NCBI RefSeq assembly: GCF_033807575.1 | Contig: NC_084719.1 | Span: forward strand, 1,116,001-1,180,000 | Origin: Cydia pomonella | Taxonomy: Eukaryota > Arthropoda > Insecta > Lepidoptera > Tortricidae | Direction of reading: 5' to 3' | DNA: 64,000 bases | Part shown: one piece after another, positions 45,301 through 55,589 of the stretch | How the letters are laid out: every line of letters starts with the position of its first letter | Position numbering within the stretch: the first letter of the stretch is position 1 | Notes under the pieces: model-generated | Seen by the model: the letters and a program-made list of their open reading frames with translations, nothing else | Told to the model about the DNA's origin: nothing | Database searches by the model: none | Position numbers and translations under genes: made by a program

Positions 45301-46715
45301 CTTCGAAAGAAAAAAACAATGTGCCCCCCCCCCTCTATTTTTTGATTCATGGGTTAGAAAAATATGAAAAAAAAAAAACAAAAACAAGAGCGTCATAAAT
45401 AATTGAAATGAAAACAATAGCAAATATGATCGGTCCAGCCGTTTTTGAGTTATTGCTAAAAGTCTTCTCTTAGTAAAAATACGTACAAAGCGCTGCGAAG
45501 GTACTCCTTTATGCTTGTAAAATAATATAGTATTATGTACATACTAATAGCCACCGGATAGCTTATTCTGACACAATGGTAACTACGGAACCCCACAATA
45601 GTGACTTGGCCAATTTTTATAATTTATGTTCCAAATTTCGTACGTATGCGACATCCGCTAAATATATTATTATGTTTATTGAATTTCCTCACATGTTTGA
45701 GAAAAGCACTATGTTACTTCGGTGGAAATAGGCATTTTCTAAGTCGGACCTCGGCAAGCCTAGCCTGGCATTAAGTACCTCATCAGAAAATGCTTTTCTT
45801 TACATCCTTCGGCAACAATATACTGAAGCAATCTCAACGTACCGGGATGTCTCCGAGCAATGGTTGAAAGTATGTGGCGTTGGCAACGTTGTAATAATTC
45901 GCTTCATAAAACCACGCCACGCTTGTCGTTGTATCTGGGTGCAACGGAACGGACACCGTCGCAAATACCTGCAAGTTTGGACACCTCCATCATGTATGTA
46001 CCACCCTATTTAGTATGTACGAGGATTAAGCAAGTTTACACAAAACAGATAAAACAATGTAATGAAAATATATGCACGAAGGCGAACTTATCCCTCAACA
46101 TAACCATCGTTATCATCCTTCCACTTTCTGAACACCGGTCTAATCGCTCTTAACTAACTGACGAACCGAAGCTTACCAGAAGCGAATTTGTCCTTTCCTA
46201 CCTTTTGTTTGAACTGAATGGACTACTCCACGAATGAACAGTCATGTCTGAAAACATCGACATGATCGAAGTGCCAAACATATGTATACACGACCTTATG
46301 GCCGATATATTACGGGTGATGTATACATATTTTGGCACTTTGTCCGTATCAATATTTTCAGACGTGACCGTACAAGGGCTACATACAGTACGGGAAGAAT
46401 GGCTACGGATTGTAAAGCTTGCACCCAGCCCTGATATGACGACCGCGACCACTCTGACAAGAGTGTGGCGAAAAAGAAAGAGAACCTTTTGTTTACGTTG
46501 TTTTTAGTCAGGTACCTATAGTTAAAAATGTGGTTTATAATATATATGTTTCAAAATATACTCACTCCATATTGTGTCGACGAGGTAAATAGCAAATATC
46601 TCTTCTGTCTGCTGTTCACTTTCGGTAATACTCTGTCCAAGTTGAATATAACTAAATACCTGAAAACAAATAAAATTGTCACAACACACCATGTTCCATA
46701 ATTTCGATGTTTCAT
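39164..46715 (-). CDS. DM4/12 domain protein gene B (5 exons, complete)
   Basis: Gene span. Exons: 46715-46566, 45968-45843, 44952-44858, 41800-41693, 39317-39164; 633 bases, 210 residues. Residues about 1-26 form a signal peptide (MKHRNYGTW, then CVVTILFVFRYLVIF). A basic cleavage-like RQKR is at 36-39, followed by YLLFTSSTQYG. The FYEANY signature is at 70-75 with a nearby NAT glycosylation sequon at 80-82. The core G-R-A-C-L-L-R-A-I-C-E is at 129-139, and the tail DC..YL..CPISPLD at 185-199. This is the best-preserved gene here and probably a secreted protein of unknown function. Intron 3 (3 kb) holds a SINE, an inverted-repeat element and a LINE fragment with a nested poly-A element; intron 4 holds a SINE and GGGTTCCGTA elements. 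Confidence 0.92.
39375..39711 (-). repeat. SINE S2, intact, 16-bp target duplication
   Basis: Minus-strand head GCGCTGGTGGCCTAGCGGTA, box B GGGTTCAAACCCC. TATTAAAAACGGCAAT is repeated exactly at 39359-39374 and 39712-39727. It sits in gene B intron 4, close to the exon 5 acceptor. Confidence 0.93.
40027..41064 (-). repeat. GGGTTCCGTA element with internal triplication
   Basis: Bounded by GCGGCCAAGTGCGAGTCGGA and TTGGCTACGGAACCCTAAAA. An internal module (GACGTATTAAAAAAAACTAC, ...AGATCTCGTTCAAACC, ...TTACGGGGGGGG, ...TCTCGCGCAAACTATTCA) recurs about every 270 bases, three times. In gene B intron 4. Confidence 0.85.
41066..41612 (-). repeat. GGGTTCCGTA element, second adjacent copy
   Basis: Same ends and orientation as the previous copy but with a single internal module, so it probably shows the basal structure. 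Confidence 0.85.
41693..41800 (-). CDS. DM4/12 gene B, exon 4 (cysteine core)
   Basis: Acceptor TTTTGCAG, donor AC|GTAAGT, 108 bases, phase 2 at both ends, exactly the length of gene A exon 4. It encodes NSFPGRACLLRAICEAAA then SQLRDNGVLGDLLHLTL. A SINE sits only about 25 bases upstream of the acceptor. Confidence 0.94.
41827..42088 (+). repeat. SINE S1 in gene B intron 3
   Basis: GACCGGTCTGGCCTAGTGGG, box B GGGTTCAAATCCTGG, lacking the AAGGGCA block after box B. It starts about 25 bases from the exon 4 acceptor. Confidence 0.92.
42117..42252. repeat. Inverted-repeat element (GCTC.CACATTG)
   Basis: GCTCTCACATTGACTGTTAT and CGTGTGACAG on the left are inverted as CTGTCACACGACGTTATAC, CCCAATGTGGGAGC on the right. 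Confidence 0.85.
42335..42960 (+). mobile_element. LINE 3' fragment split by a poly-A element
   Basis: Left part: IQEFIIDTTGDQKAGQYQRI. Right part after the insertion: RGQ/NVASLLGTLPIGSELEDIFYL, then stop. Both match the LINE at 35520 (LIDATGDHRAGAYLSQRIS ... NAASVMGSLP...VFFL). An untranslated tail to AATAAAG follows. Gene B intron 3. Confidence 0.82.
42412..42767 (-). mobile_element. Poly-A element, full length, nested in LINE
   Basis: Reverse orientation: A run and ATACTACGTCGGTGG at the left, GACATACCCGGGTCC at the right. The interrupted LINE codons rejoin across it, and GCATT on both sides is a likely short target duplication. Confidence 0.88.
43950..44146. repeat. Element with ACCGCTTCGGG inverted ends
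   Basis: TCACCGCTTCGGGTTCGACA and TTGCCCGAAGCGGTAA are inverse. Between them are a long pyrimidine tract and GGTAATTCAGTTGGTTAAGA, which resembles a tRNA D-arm. A minus-strand frame (43923-44222) is low-complexity. Confidence 0.55.
44478..44753 (-). repeat. SINE S1, inverted, near gene B exon 3
   Basis: Reverse complement of the full S1: ACAAATTGACTAAGCCCCAC, ACCAGGATTTGAACCCGGG, CACTACCCACTAAGCCAGAC. Confidence 0.92.
44858..44952 (-). CDS. DM4/12 gene B, exon 3
   Basis: Acceptor TTTTTCCAG, donor AA|GTGAGT; 95 bases, phase 0 to phase 2. It opens with WGRSEDKRSTDDTNELLTRR and continues LLYTSIEAMLEK. A tryptophan followed by a charged linker and an amphipathic L(Y)xxIExML helix is normal before the cysteine core. 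Confidence 0.88.
45000..45620 (+). repeat. GGGTTCCGTA element, diverged
   Basis: TTTTTAGGGTTCCGTAGTC at the left and ACTACGGAACCCCACA, GTGACTTGGCCAATTTTT at the right. In gene B intron 2. Confidence 0.65.
45843..45968 (-). CDS. DM4/12 gene B, exon 2
   Basis: Acceptor ACTTGCAG, donor CCG|GTACGT, 42 whole codons. VFATVSVPLHPDTTTSVAWF is followed by YEANYYNVANATY, aligning with exon 2 of gene A by the F/YEANY signature. A plus-strand open frame across the same bases is a shadow. Confidence 0.9.
46240..46371. repeat. Inverted-repeat element in gene B intron 1
   Basis: Arms of about 50 bases: GTCATGTCTGAAAACATCGA, AGTGCCAAACATATGTATAC versus the inverse of GTATACATATTTTGGCACTT, AATATTTTCAGACGTGACC. 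Frames on both strands here are by-products of the symmetry. Confidence 0.88.
46566..46715 (-). CDS. DM4/12 gene B, exon 1 (signal peptide)
   Basis: ATG at 46715-46713 gives a leader with a 15-residue hydrophobic core and then NSRQKRYLLFTSSTQYG before the donor GGA|GTGAGT. Fifty whole codons. A TTTTCAG at 46662-46660 inside it could serve as an acceptor for a shorter exon, but the ATG reading gives a standard signal peptide and needs no further exon, so I prefer it. Confidence 0.85.
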
Positions 46716-47560
46716 TATAATGTTGAAGAAACTCAAACATTACAATGTTTATGCACTAAAATTTCCATCTGAAGGAAAACAAGTTAAAAAATGAAACATA
46801 CACCACCCAATGGCAATCAATCCACATCTTCTCTCAATATAACAGAAAGTTGAAAACGGTGATTGACAGCAAATTACTGTCCAAAAACTGTCACCGTATT
46901 GGACCCAACTTAATGAACGTTTGACGTCTTATTTGTGTTAACAATTTGTGATCACTCGATGCTCGTACAGACTAAGCAAACGAACTAAAAAAATCCACGC
47001 TTGGAAAACGAAATAGTGTTCGCACTTAGAGATTTGGTTTAATTTCTACTCTGTGCAAGCAGTCTGTACGCGCAGTAGTTGAGATAGTTTGTCAAGTAAG
47101 TGTAAATTGGTTGACGGGACTTGTGTTTGGTGTTGCACAATACATATACGTTGTAATCAAAGACGAAAGTCCCAGCGGCTCCGCTTGGCGCCGCGATGGA
47201 AACGAAAGGGGAAAGCGAGCATTTGTTGGAAAGTCTAAGGTTTGCCGGTCACGTTCTAGTGAGGACTTGTAATTTAGCCATCACGATCCTCAAGTATACG
47301 TATGTTAAGAGGCGAATGCTACTTGGACGTGGATTCAGACGATTTATTGTTGATTTGGTTTTCTTTTTAAAACTGGAATGTTTGAGTATTTTACACGTCC
47401 ACTTTAGTGACATCAATAGACATAAATGGAGCATCAGAAAGCTGCTAACTATATTTTTCAATCAGGAATGGTACGCTGGTAATCTCAATACAATATTGCG
47501 AGATTTGGCATTTTAGGTTATAAATTGTATGGATATGACATCTATCAGCGTACCTTTCCT
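46716..47560. other. Gene B upstream region; one unassigned ORF
   Basis: It should hold gene B's promoter on the minus strand. An ORF at 47196-47516 (plus) has no family motif. No core promoter element is certain. Confidence 0.35.
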
Positions 47561-47752
47561 GTTTTTTTTTTAATACTACGTCGGTGGCAAACAAGCATAC
47601 AGTCCGCCTGATGGTAAGCAATCTCCGTAGCCTATGTATGCCTGCAACTCCAGAGGAGTTACATGCGCGTTGCTGACCCTAAACCCGCTCCCCCTCGTTG
47701 AGCTCTAGCAACCTTACTCACCGGCAGGAACTACACTATGAGTAGGGTCATG
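47561..47752 (-). repeat. Poly-A element, 5'-truncated, inverted
   Basis: T run, ATACTACGTCGGTGGCAAAC, GAGTTACATGCGCGTTGC, CTCACCGGCAGGAACTACAC. Confidence 0.87.
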
Positions 47753-48469
47753 GCTAGGGGTAGGGTGGGTAGGGTTTTTAAAAAATACTATACAAGAACT
47801 ACTACTAATGTTATGATTTGATTTTCTAAGAAGGCTAGAAAGCTAATATGGATTAGACCCATGTTAAATCTAATTGTCAAGTCATGTTTTTGTTGGAATA
47901 TCGAGACATGCCTTGGTTTAATGATACTTTTAAAATTTACTTTAAATTGTATTAATGTAATTACATGAATATTTATTAAATTTAAAAGATAATAAATGAA
48001 CGTCGTGCCACAATATTCTAACAGATAGATGGCGGTAGTATAGCCACACAAAGATACTTACAAAATAAATCCCAAAAACCAGCATTATAAATTGAATTTA
48101 AGAATAATGAAAACCTTTTTAAACGAGTCAAAAAATTCCATACTAGTATTTCAGCTAGCGATTGATAATTGATATAATTCATATGTGCTGGCTTTCAAAA
48201 GTCAATGGTATGCCCGGAGCAACTCGGAGAGAGAATATTTGAAACGCGGCTCGAGATCCGATTGGACAACGATCTACGAAGCTTTGAAAAACAAACAATA
48301 TTCAATTTGGCCTTTACGTATAAAAAAATTCTGGCTGTTTCATACATTTTAGCTGGTCCATTGTATATGGGAGGGTAAAAAATTATTTCGCTATTTCGGG
48401 GTTGGTCCCATAGTAAAAGTTAAAACATCCCTGGCAAACGGGAATGCACATATTTTTTGGCCTCCTTGT

Positions 48470-48573
48470 ATATCGTTGTTTGATTGAGTACCCACAACAC
48501 AAGCCTTCTTGGACTTACCGTGGGACTTAGGCAATTTGTGTACGAATGTACCTATAATATTTATTTATTTCAT
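48470..48573 (+). repeat. SINE S1, 3' fragment
   Basis: TATCGTTGTTTGATTGAGTA, CAACACAAGCCTTCTTGGAC, GGACTTAGGCAATTTGTGTA, TTTA tail. Confidence 0.8.
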
Positions 48574-48671
48574 TTGGGCTGACGTCTCAAGAACTACATG
48601 GGTGAAAATCTTTTTTATTATGAGTTACGGTCATGTGATTTTTCAGAAGATAAGGCTTTGGCAAAAAATTC

Positions 48672-48972
48672 ATTATTGGTACAAGCTTTTATCGCTGACT
48701 GTACTTTTTTTTCCACAGGCAACTAATACTAATCAAGACAATTCTAAAAACCCCAAAAACAATTAGGTTTTATCACAGAGTTCCTATGGCTACCTCCTGT
48801 CTCCATCATCAGATCAGCTTGATGGTACCATAATATTGCAGTGTCACCCAACTTACATATGTATGCAAATTTTCAGCTTCAACGGAAACCGGGAAGTGGG
48901 TTAGGTATATTTAACTTGCAAAATTTGTCCCATACAGACTAACAGGGTAAGTTAAATAAAAGCTTGTAAAAA
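48672..48972 (+). repeat. Dispersed element (CTTTTATCGCTGACTGTAC), second copy
   Basis: Opens GGTACAAGCTTTTATCGC and closes GTTAAATAAAAGCTTGTAAA, an inverted ACAAGCTTTTAT. Same family as 21580-21915. Confidence 0.8.
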
Positions 48973-50200
48973 TTGGATTTTAAATGCTTTTATCGGCATC
49001 TTAAATCCTTCTACTTCTTTAAATGCGTATGATGAAAGTCTAAGAAAAATGTATCTAAATCGTTAAATTTATATAGTCCACACAAAGCAGCCAGTTTTCC
49101 AGAACGTCTTGGTCCCAGATTAAATTTTTTCGTGCAAAAGAATCAAATAGTTAAAGTTTATTTAAGTGTAAAACAATCTAGTCAATATCTAGGGCAGTGC
49201 ATTAATGGTTATAGTTAGTAAATCCTCTGTTAAAATGTATTCTAAGTTATCTATTATCTGATATTATAAAGATGATTGCATTTACTTTGGGACTATATTG
49301 ATGATAATTATACAGGCTTATAGACACAGCAGTTTTCAATACTTTTTCTCAAACTTGCATTGAAATGTTGACATGACTTATTTCAAATTAGGTTCGGAAA
49401 TGCTATGAGTAGACATGAAACAATCATCATCATCATCATCATCATATTTTATTATTATTTCATTGTAAGTTCGAAAAAAGCACTATACAAATCTCGGCGA
49501 GAAACGAGGTTGCCGGCCGCGTATCCCTATCTATCCAGCCTCGCTACTCTCGGTCATCGGTATCTACTTGATCTGCAACACTTCGTTTCCCGGCCTATAT
49601 AGTAATTTACTGTTCTATATTTAAAATTGTATGATAAGTACATGAATATTCACCTCACAAAATAGGTATGTCTAAATGTTAAAAAAAACATGCTGTAACT
49701 TAACAATTGTAAAGGAATAACTCAAACATTTTCTGAATGCCTTCCAACAAGGCCGACGTATCGTGAAATTCGATGAGTCCCGATAGAAATGCATCTCGAT
49801 GTTCGGTTCAGTGAACACAGCACTGAATGTACCGTGCAATTGTACCTTGAGAGCGGTATTGTTTTGATAAAATCCTCAACTTTAAGTGGTTCTGGTGCAG
49901 TGAGTTCAGATTCTTCTCCCAACGCAGCTCGCACGGGATTGCGGGTATTATTGTTATTGAATTGTAATTTTTAGCTATTTTTTTTACAAATAAGGTAGCG
50001 ATGAGTTCAATCAAAAATAGCATTACGCATTTTTAGAAGAAATTTTCATGATGCGTTTAGACGTAGGTACGAGTACATTCTATTCTTCATTTTTTCTATC
50101 CAGCGAAAGTTGTTTAATTAGGTCTAGAATAAGTAAATGAAGTTAATAGAGAAAAGCCTCATAATTGCTATTCATATATTTTGGCAACCATATTACGATT
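48973..50200. other. No gene seen; (ATC)n at 49423-49444
   Basis: Frames at 49722-49974 on both strands read smoothly (minus: RAALGEESELTAPEPLKVED), but without motif or acceptor. They may be a repeat or an orphan exon. Confidence 0.35.
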
Positions 50201-50204
50201 TGAT

Positions 50205-50335
50205 ATAAGCGTGAAAATTATGGATTTTGCCTGTTATGGGCTCTAATGTGGCTGGCCAGGCCGAACTTGGTCTTAAAGACCCTTTTGCAGGCGTTACAAT
50301 AAAGTTGGCCAGATGAATTGTACGTATACGCGTAG
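50205..50335 (-). mobile_element. LINE 3' end with C2H2-like finger
   Basis: Minus strand: GQLYCNACKRVFKTKFGLAS, HIRAHNRQNP and stop. Closely related to 11340-11600 (GQLHCASCDRIFKTKFGFAS). Confidence 0.7.
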
Positions 50336-50934
50336 GAGGGCTTCGGTCTGTCTTTGCGTCAAATAAAAAAGCTAAAAAAGCGTTACAATTTTTCAAAAAG
50401 TCTGCTGGCTGAACGGACTAGATATGCCCCCTCCGTGCCTTCCGACATCAGACCGCCGCACCGCATCAAAGGCGCTCTCTTTCCGCTCGCAGGCCAATTT
50501 ATCGGAATGAAGGGCCATAATATAATGGGATTCTGTGGCTGCAGCTCAACATGCTCAATAAATGTGCTCGACATGCAGCCTTCTAATTTACAATTTATTT
50601 CGCTTTGCAATTCAAAGAGGAATGCTTGTAGAGTCGGTGACGACAAAATTTAATCACATTTCGGTTTTCGTTTAAATTTTTATAGATCGTGTCATTCACG
50701 ACGACGCGTGCCTTGATTCTTATTGTCATGTTTTCAAAGGTTAGATTTGACAAATTTGCGCATCATCGTGGATGACACTACAGTTATGTACACGTAGTCA
50801 TATTATTGAAGGTATAACAAATTTCAATGCTGTCTGAATGCCTGTCCTGGCAATTAATGGCAATGATTTGATATAAACATTGGTATTGCGATGCTTTGAA
50901 ATTTTTGTTTTACTTTATATTTATCATTTTTAAG

Positions 50935-51062
50935 CTAAGGAAAATATCTTAAGTAAACCTGCATAGATTTGAAATCAAACTTAAGATGTATATGAAGTCC
51001 TTAATATATATTTTATGGAGAGGCCTGAAGCCAACAGTGGGACAGGTGATAATGTTGATTAA
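50935..51062 (+). repeat. SINE S3, degenerate 3' part
   Basis: AAATATCTTAAGTAAACCTGCATAGAT ... GAGGCCTGAAGCCAACAGTG, GGACAGG parallels the S3 end at 34275-34425. Confidence 0.55.
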
Positions 51063-51312
51063 TATGTCTGGAAAAACTACCCAAATTTGACCTCATAACC
51101 AGTTAATACTAATTCCACTAAGCTAACATTGTCAGTTCAAAGGGATGGCTAGCAGACAGGCATGCGAGCCTAATTGCCCGTTCACTCAGGTAACGCTAAT
51201 ATGGCACATGCCGGAATCACTGAGAAAACATAACGGTTCATTAGTCACAAAGCAGAGTAAATACTACTACATTTATTTTATTTCCCGCGGTGCTCGGCGA
51301 AAGACGCACATA

Positions 51313-51414
51313 ATGCTGCTCGCACTAATCCTCCTAAATGTTCTCACAACGCTCGAAGCACATAGACAGCGGAGGTACCTTGTGTACCCCGACGGCGGCC
51401 CGACCCGAGCCCAG
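51313..51414 (+). CDS. DM4/12 gene C, exon 1 (signal peptide)
   Basis: ATG 51313-51315; 34 whole codons to the donor CAG|GTATTT. MLLALILLNVLTTLEA is a clean signal peptide with likely cleavage after Ala16; HRQRRYLVYPDGGPTRAQ follows. An in-frame upstream extension exists, but it would bury the leader, so the internal ATG is chosen. Confidence 0.9.
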
Positions 51415-54400
51415 GTATTTCTTCCCTTATTCGAATTCGCTCATGCAAATTTACATAACGTAGCTGATTTAACTCGGGCAAATGATATTTTCTTTGCACA
51501 CCGGATCGGGCTTAACGAAGCAGTGTTTTTTCTTGTTGGTGAATTTAAATGCAATTAAGTTGCTCGCTTTGGCCTGCTTTTTGAAGTGTTGCGAGGAATT
51601 TGTTTAGTAGAGGTTTTTTCTCGTTTGCTTCGTTTAATTCTTGGTGAGTGGAGAATTTTTGATTCAATTTGATTGAATAAAAACGTGTTATGTCTAGTAC
51701 ATCATAATATACAACCATTTTTTTAGTACGTATGTAACAATCTTAACTCCTAAATTGATTAATAGTGTCATGAATAAGATATAGACTAAGAGAATAGTTA
51801 GGTCAAGTATGTTGAATATCTTTTTAATATCTAATTGATAGGGAATAATTTTTTTCGATCCGCAGCAAGCAAAGTCGCCCATAGTACGCAACAAAAAATA
51901 AAATACCTTTAAACGAGCTATTCTTGTATATTTATAAATTTCAGATATCTCGGAAACGGCTGTGGAGATTGAATGTAATTTGCTATTTGGAGGGCGAAAA
52001 TTGATCTAGTTAGGCCTTATCACTGAGATAACGCGCATTTTTAAGTTCCCGGATATTAAAATATTATGAAGTAATCTTAAACAAATCGATCTAGTCATAG
52101 ATATCAGTAATTTTAATATATCCTCAAGAAAATCATGTATTTCCCCTAAACATTTTAAATGCTTTTTTTAGTCGGAGCAAGCTAACTTTCCACGGCATTC
52201 GCAATGCCAAAGTTTGGAAATGTCATCATTAATGTTAAATTTCTATAAACTTATGACGTTTATAATGATACTCCCTCACTTTGTTTTATTCAATTAGGAG
52301 CATAATTAGCTTAGACGGACTCTATCTACATCATCTTCACTCTAATTTGTCAAAATATCTGTGAATAAAGAAGACTGTTGATACATATTCATAATTAATT
52401 AGCTCCATTAACCTAATCACGTCAGTTTCAATACGCGGCGATATCCGAGTCCCCACGGGCTGTCATCTGTCGATAAATGGCTGGATATCATTAGCCATGA
52501 TCGAGTATATCTAATTTCATAAGTGTCCTCTACTCAAGGGCCTGCGAAACAATAGCGTTGCCGAAAAGTACACCAGAATAACCAATATTATAAGCTCCCA
52601 TTCCAGTTTCAAGATTGTTTTCGCTTTTGTATTTTTTAATATAATATCCTCTTTCTTTGTGTAAATATCTTTTTAGGCTAAACGTGCTCGACTGTTTACC
52701 TGGTAAAGTAGGGCAAGTTTTTGTAACATGGAAAGCTATAAATGATATCGTGTTTTTGACAGGCGAGTATTAATTGGGTCTTTGTGTTTGTTTCATATTT
52801 AGGTCTGGCATTAAAGTATTTTTTTATTTCAATTTCTTAAATTAGTTTTTTCCAATGCATAAAGGAGGCAGTTGTCATCCTATGTTCTAAGCAGAACATT
52901 AAATTGTATATAATAAAACAGTTGTCTCAAGTGTAAAGGGAAACAGTTTTAATATATTTAATATGTTCAATTCTAATGGAAATTTTGTGAACATTCCATT
53001 ACTTAGAATTAGACTAAATATATTAAATCTCTGACGTTTTTGATACTGGCTAAAAATATCATATTTGCTGTTATTATACTTCAAATTAAAATTTGAGCTT
53101 TTTGTTCCAGTTCATCATTGGCTTAGGTATTCCAGTGGATCTCAAGGAGCAGGCGGTGACAGTCGGAACTGTTATTAAGTTCCAATATTACCTTCCCTCA
53201 AACAGTACCGAGTACACTAGCAGAATATACGGATTTGCTGATACAGTGTCCAGAGATATGGATGGAAATAGTAATACTGAAGATAAAGACTCAGAATCTA
53301 GGAAAATAGCTGTTGATGATGACGATGATAAAGAAGAATCGCAAGATGATATTAATGAAAGCGATGAAAGTAAAGATTCTCAAGAAGATTCTTTAGTTGA
53401 TATCACTTTTAATGACAGAAGAAGGCGATCGTTAATATACTCTGAAGGTGGCGCAACACAAGATAAAAATGAGCTAACTTTAGATGAAGCTATAAGTCGA
53501 CAGGAGCTTATAGACCAAAAGGCAAGAGAAGAAGAGACAGGGCCACAGAGAATGAACAGATGGGACTTTTACAAAATTATTGAACATATGTCAGAAAGGT
53601 ACGCTTTTCATTATACTTCACAGTTTTAGTAACGGTTTAATTTAAAAATTGTGTCTCTAACTCAATTGACACCTTCACGTGCTAATTTTGTATCTGCATT
53701 TTTAGAGCGAACCGTTACTAGAGCATTTTCACACGCTCTACACTTCATAGTCAATTCCATACAAAGGAGAAGGGTTGCGTGATTACATTTTGGTTTTTAT
53801 TATAATGTTTGTAAAGTTTTTAATACAACGTGATTTATTTAAAATTCTTGGAAATAATCACTCTTAGAATCTCACTAATCTCCCCTTTGAAATAAAAAAA
53901 AGTAATAAGGAAAATAAAACTTTCCATGAAATAAGTTCCATGTATTACAGATACGGGTACTCGGGTCGTCCGTGCCTGCTACGTACTATCTGCGAGGCGG
54001 CTGAGATCCCGTTTACGTATGAGCATGGCCTGCTGGGTGAAATAGCACACATTCTGTTTACGTGAGTAATAAAATAAAAATAGTTTATTTCAGATCATTG
54101 ATCAATAACATTGTAATTTTAATAATTTTTCTTTATTTTATACACACGAGGGTGTATCAATAAGTACTCGTGTTAGAAATGAAGGCGCATATTTAAAAAA
54201 GAAAATAATAACATTGTTAGAAAAATATAATCTTAAACATCATGTTGATTACTAATGAAAAACGTAACTAATTAAAAAAAATGATTTTTCCATTTTATTG
54301 GGAGTCAAGATCAATGCTATTTAGATTCGCCAAAATTACACAATACAATGCAATTACTTTTATAACATTCTTCTGGGTAGATAGCTAAATAAATACCAGT

Positions 54401-55532
54401 ACTAAATAGTGGTGTTATTTATCTTCGATAAACGTATAGTTTAGTGTTAGAGATAGACTAATCTAACTTGGCAGCATTTTTGATAGCGCAGACTGTGCAA
54501 GTGTTATTTCATCATAATAGAAGATTGACGTTTAAAATAACACTTGCACACTCTATGATATCCAAGTTGCTGCCGACTTAGCTTGGTCTAACTCTATTCG
54601 ATTGATGTTTTCAAAATATTTGTAAATAACTGCTCCTGTCTACTGTTGTCATAAACAGTAGATTATACAACTGCATAAAGTAACTAGCATACGCTTGGAG
54701 ATAAATTGCCTCGGATAAAATGGGAATTTATGCCCGAGTTATATATACTCTGCTGTGCACTTTGATTGCGAGGAAAGTATACAGAAAATCAAATATTTAA
54801 AGCTATTTTGTCTTGTTTATTCAAGTCTAAAGAAATGATTACTCGGAGCCGCGTGGGGAGTGTCGTCCCCCAACTGCAGCAGCAGTGGCAGTTTGTAGGG
54901 CAGGTTTTGGACGTTATTTATGGTCATCATACGACGTTAAATGGGGATGATGTTACTCTCTATTATTTATATATTCTATTATCTATATTATCTATTATCT
55001 CTATTACGGGAGTTTTCATATGTTTTCAAATGGATTACTTTTCTCGAAAAACTAACAACTTTTGAGTTATTTCGATTCAGAATCATTAGGACTATTGACT
55101 GAACTAAAGATCGGTATTTCATACAAATTTTGAGTGACAGTTTTGTGATGATCCATACAAAATGTATGTGAAAATGTGTCACAAAACTGTAATTTTTTGG
55201 GAAATCCTTGTAATTCTGAGTAGAAATAACCTAAAATTGATGGTTTTTTTTTAATAATAAAAAATGGTACACTTTGAAGTAAAAATGCCCTTTCACGCGA
55301 TTTTAGTAGGATATGAGTTTGAGAAGTGAAAATAATATTGTTTATTTCCAGGCCCTCCACAACCTCGGACGAATTATCGCACCACACAGACAACGAATAC
55401 CATGCCGCAGAGCGTCTAGGCCGCAGCGCGGATGGCAACTGCGAGTCGCTATTCCCGGAATGCGAATCCTCCGTGTTGGAGACTTTTACGGAAATTGGCG
55501 TTGATACACTGCATAAATTTGGACTGTATTGA
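51313..55532 (+). CDS. DM4/12 domain protein gene C (4 exons, complete)
   Basis: Gene span. Exons 51313-51414, 53111-53598, 53951-54061, 55352-55532; 882 bases, 293 residues, phases 0, 2, 2. Residues 1-16 are a signal peptide (MLLALILLNVLTTLEA), followed by RQRRYLVYPDGG. Exon 2 begins FIIGLGIPVDL and is far longer than in the paralogues: it carries an acidic, serine-rich stretch at about residues 85-130 and a second basic motif, RRRRSLIYSEGG, at 137-146. The core GRPCLLRTICEAAEIP..HGLLGEIAHILF and a tail with C(E)SLFPEC complete the domain. The long exon replaces the separate exons 2 and 3 of A and B. It is the only DM4/12 gene here on the plus strand; secreted, function unknown. Confidence 0.93.
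51902..52045 (+). repeat. Dispersed repeat, copy of 31310-31510
   Basis: CCTTTAAACGAGCTATTCTT, ATCTCGGAAACGGCTGTGGA, AAAATTGATCTAGTTAGG. In gene C intron 1. Confidence 0.75.
53111..53598 (+). CDS. DM4/12 gene C, exon 2 (long, acidic insert)
   Basis: Acceptor TTTGTTCCAG, donor AG|GTACGC; 488 bases, phase 0 to phase 2. After FIIGLGIPVDLKEQ and a sequon-like NST comes a run rich in Asp, Glu and Ser (KIAVDDDDDKEESQDD and beyond), then RRRRSLIYSEGGATQ, then a coiled-coil-like stretch and WDFYKIIEHMSER, the helix before the core. The FEANY signature is replaced by KFQYYLPSN. Confidence 0.92.
53951..54061 (+). CDS. DM4/12 gene C, exon 3 (cysteine core)
   Basis: Acceptor GTATTACAG, donor AC|GTGAGT; 111 bases, phase 2 at both ends. 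YGYSGRPCLLRTICEAAE, then IPFTYEHGLLGEIAHILF: the family core with both cysteines. Confidence 0.95.
54436..54600. repeat. Inverted-repeat element in gene C intron 3
   Basis: GTTAGAGATAGACTAATCTA, ACTTGGCAGC, TGTGCAAGTGTTATTT on the left; the inverse AAATAACACTTGCACA, GCTGCCGACTTAGCTTGG, TCTAACTCTA on the right. A fragment of the same family is at 57363-57420. Confidence 0.85.
55352..55532 (+). CDS. DM4/12 gene C, exon 4 (terminal)
   Basis: Acceptor TATTTCCAG; phase 2. PSTTSDELSHHTDNEYHAAE, then GRSADGNCESLFPECESS, ending FGLY and TGA 55530-55532. The H/YxxAexxG....NC..LFPEC pattern matches the C-terminal motif. An overlapping frame reading MRILRVGDFYGNW is a shadow. Confidence 0.92.
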
Positions 55533-55589
55533 TTATAAAAAAGACAATAGAGTTTTATATGTTTCATTTCAAAATCATCATTTATTGTA

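Noticed and set aside
46198..46507. Frames on both strands (84 and 87 codons) reading similar peptides
   Set aside because: They are the two arms of an inverted-repeat element, so each strand reads nearly the same sequence.
47196..47516. 106-codon plus-strand frame
   Set aside because: No motif, no Kozak or splice support, near a likely minus-strand promoter; unlikely to be coding.
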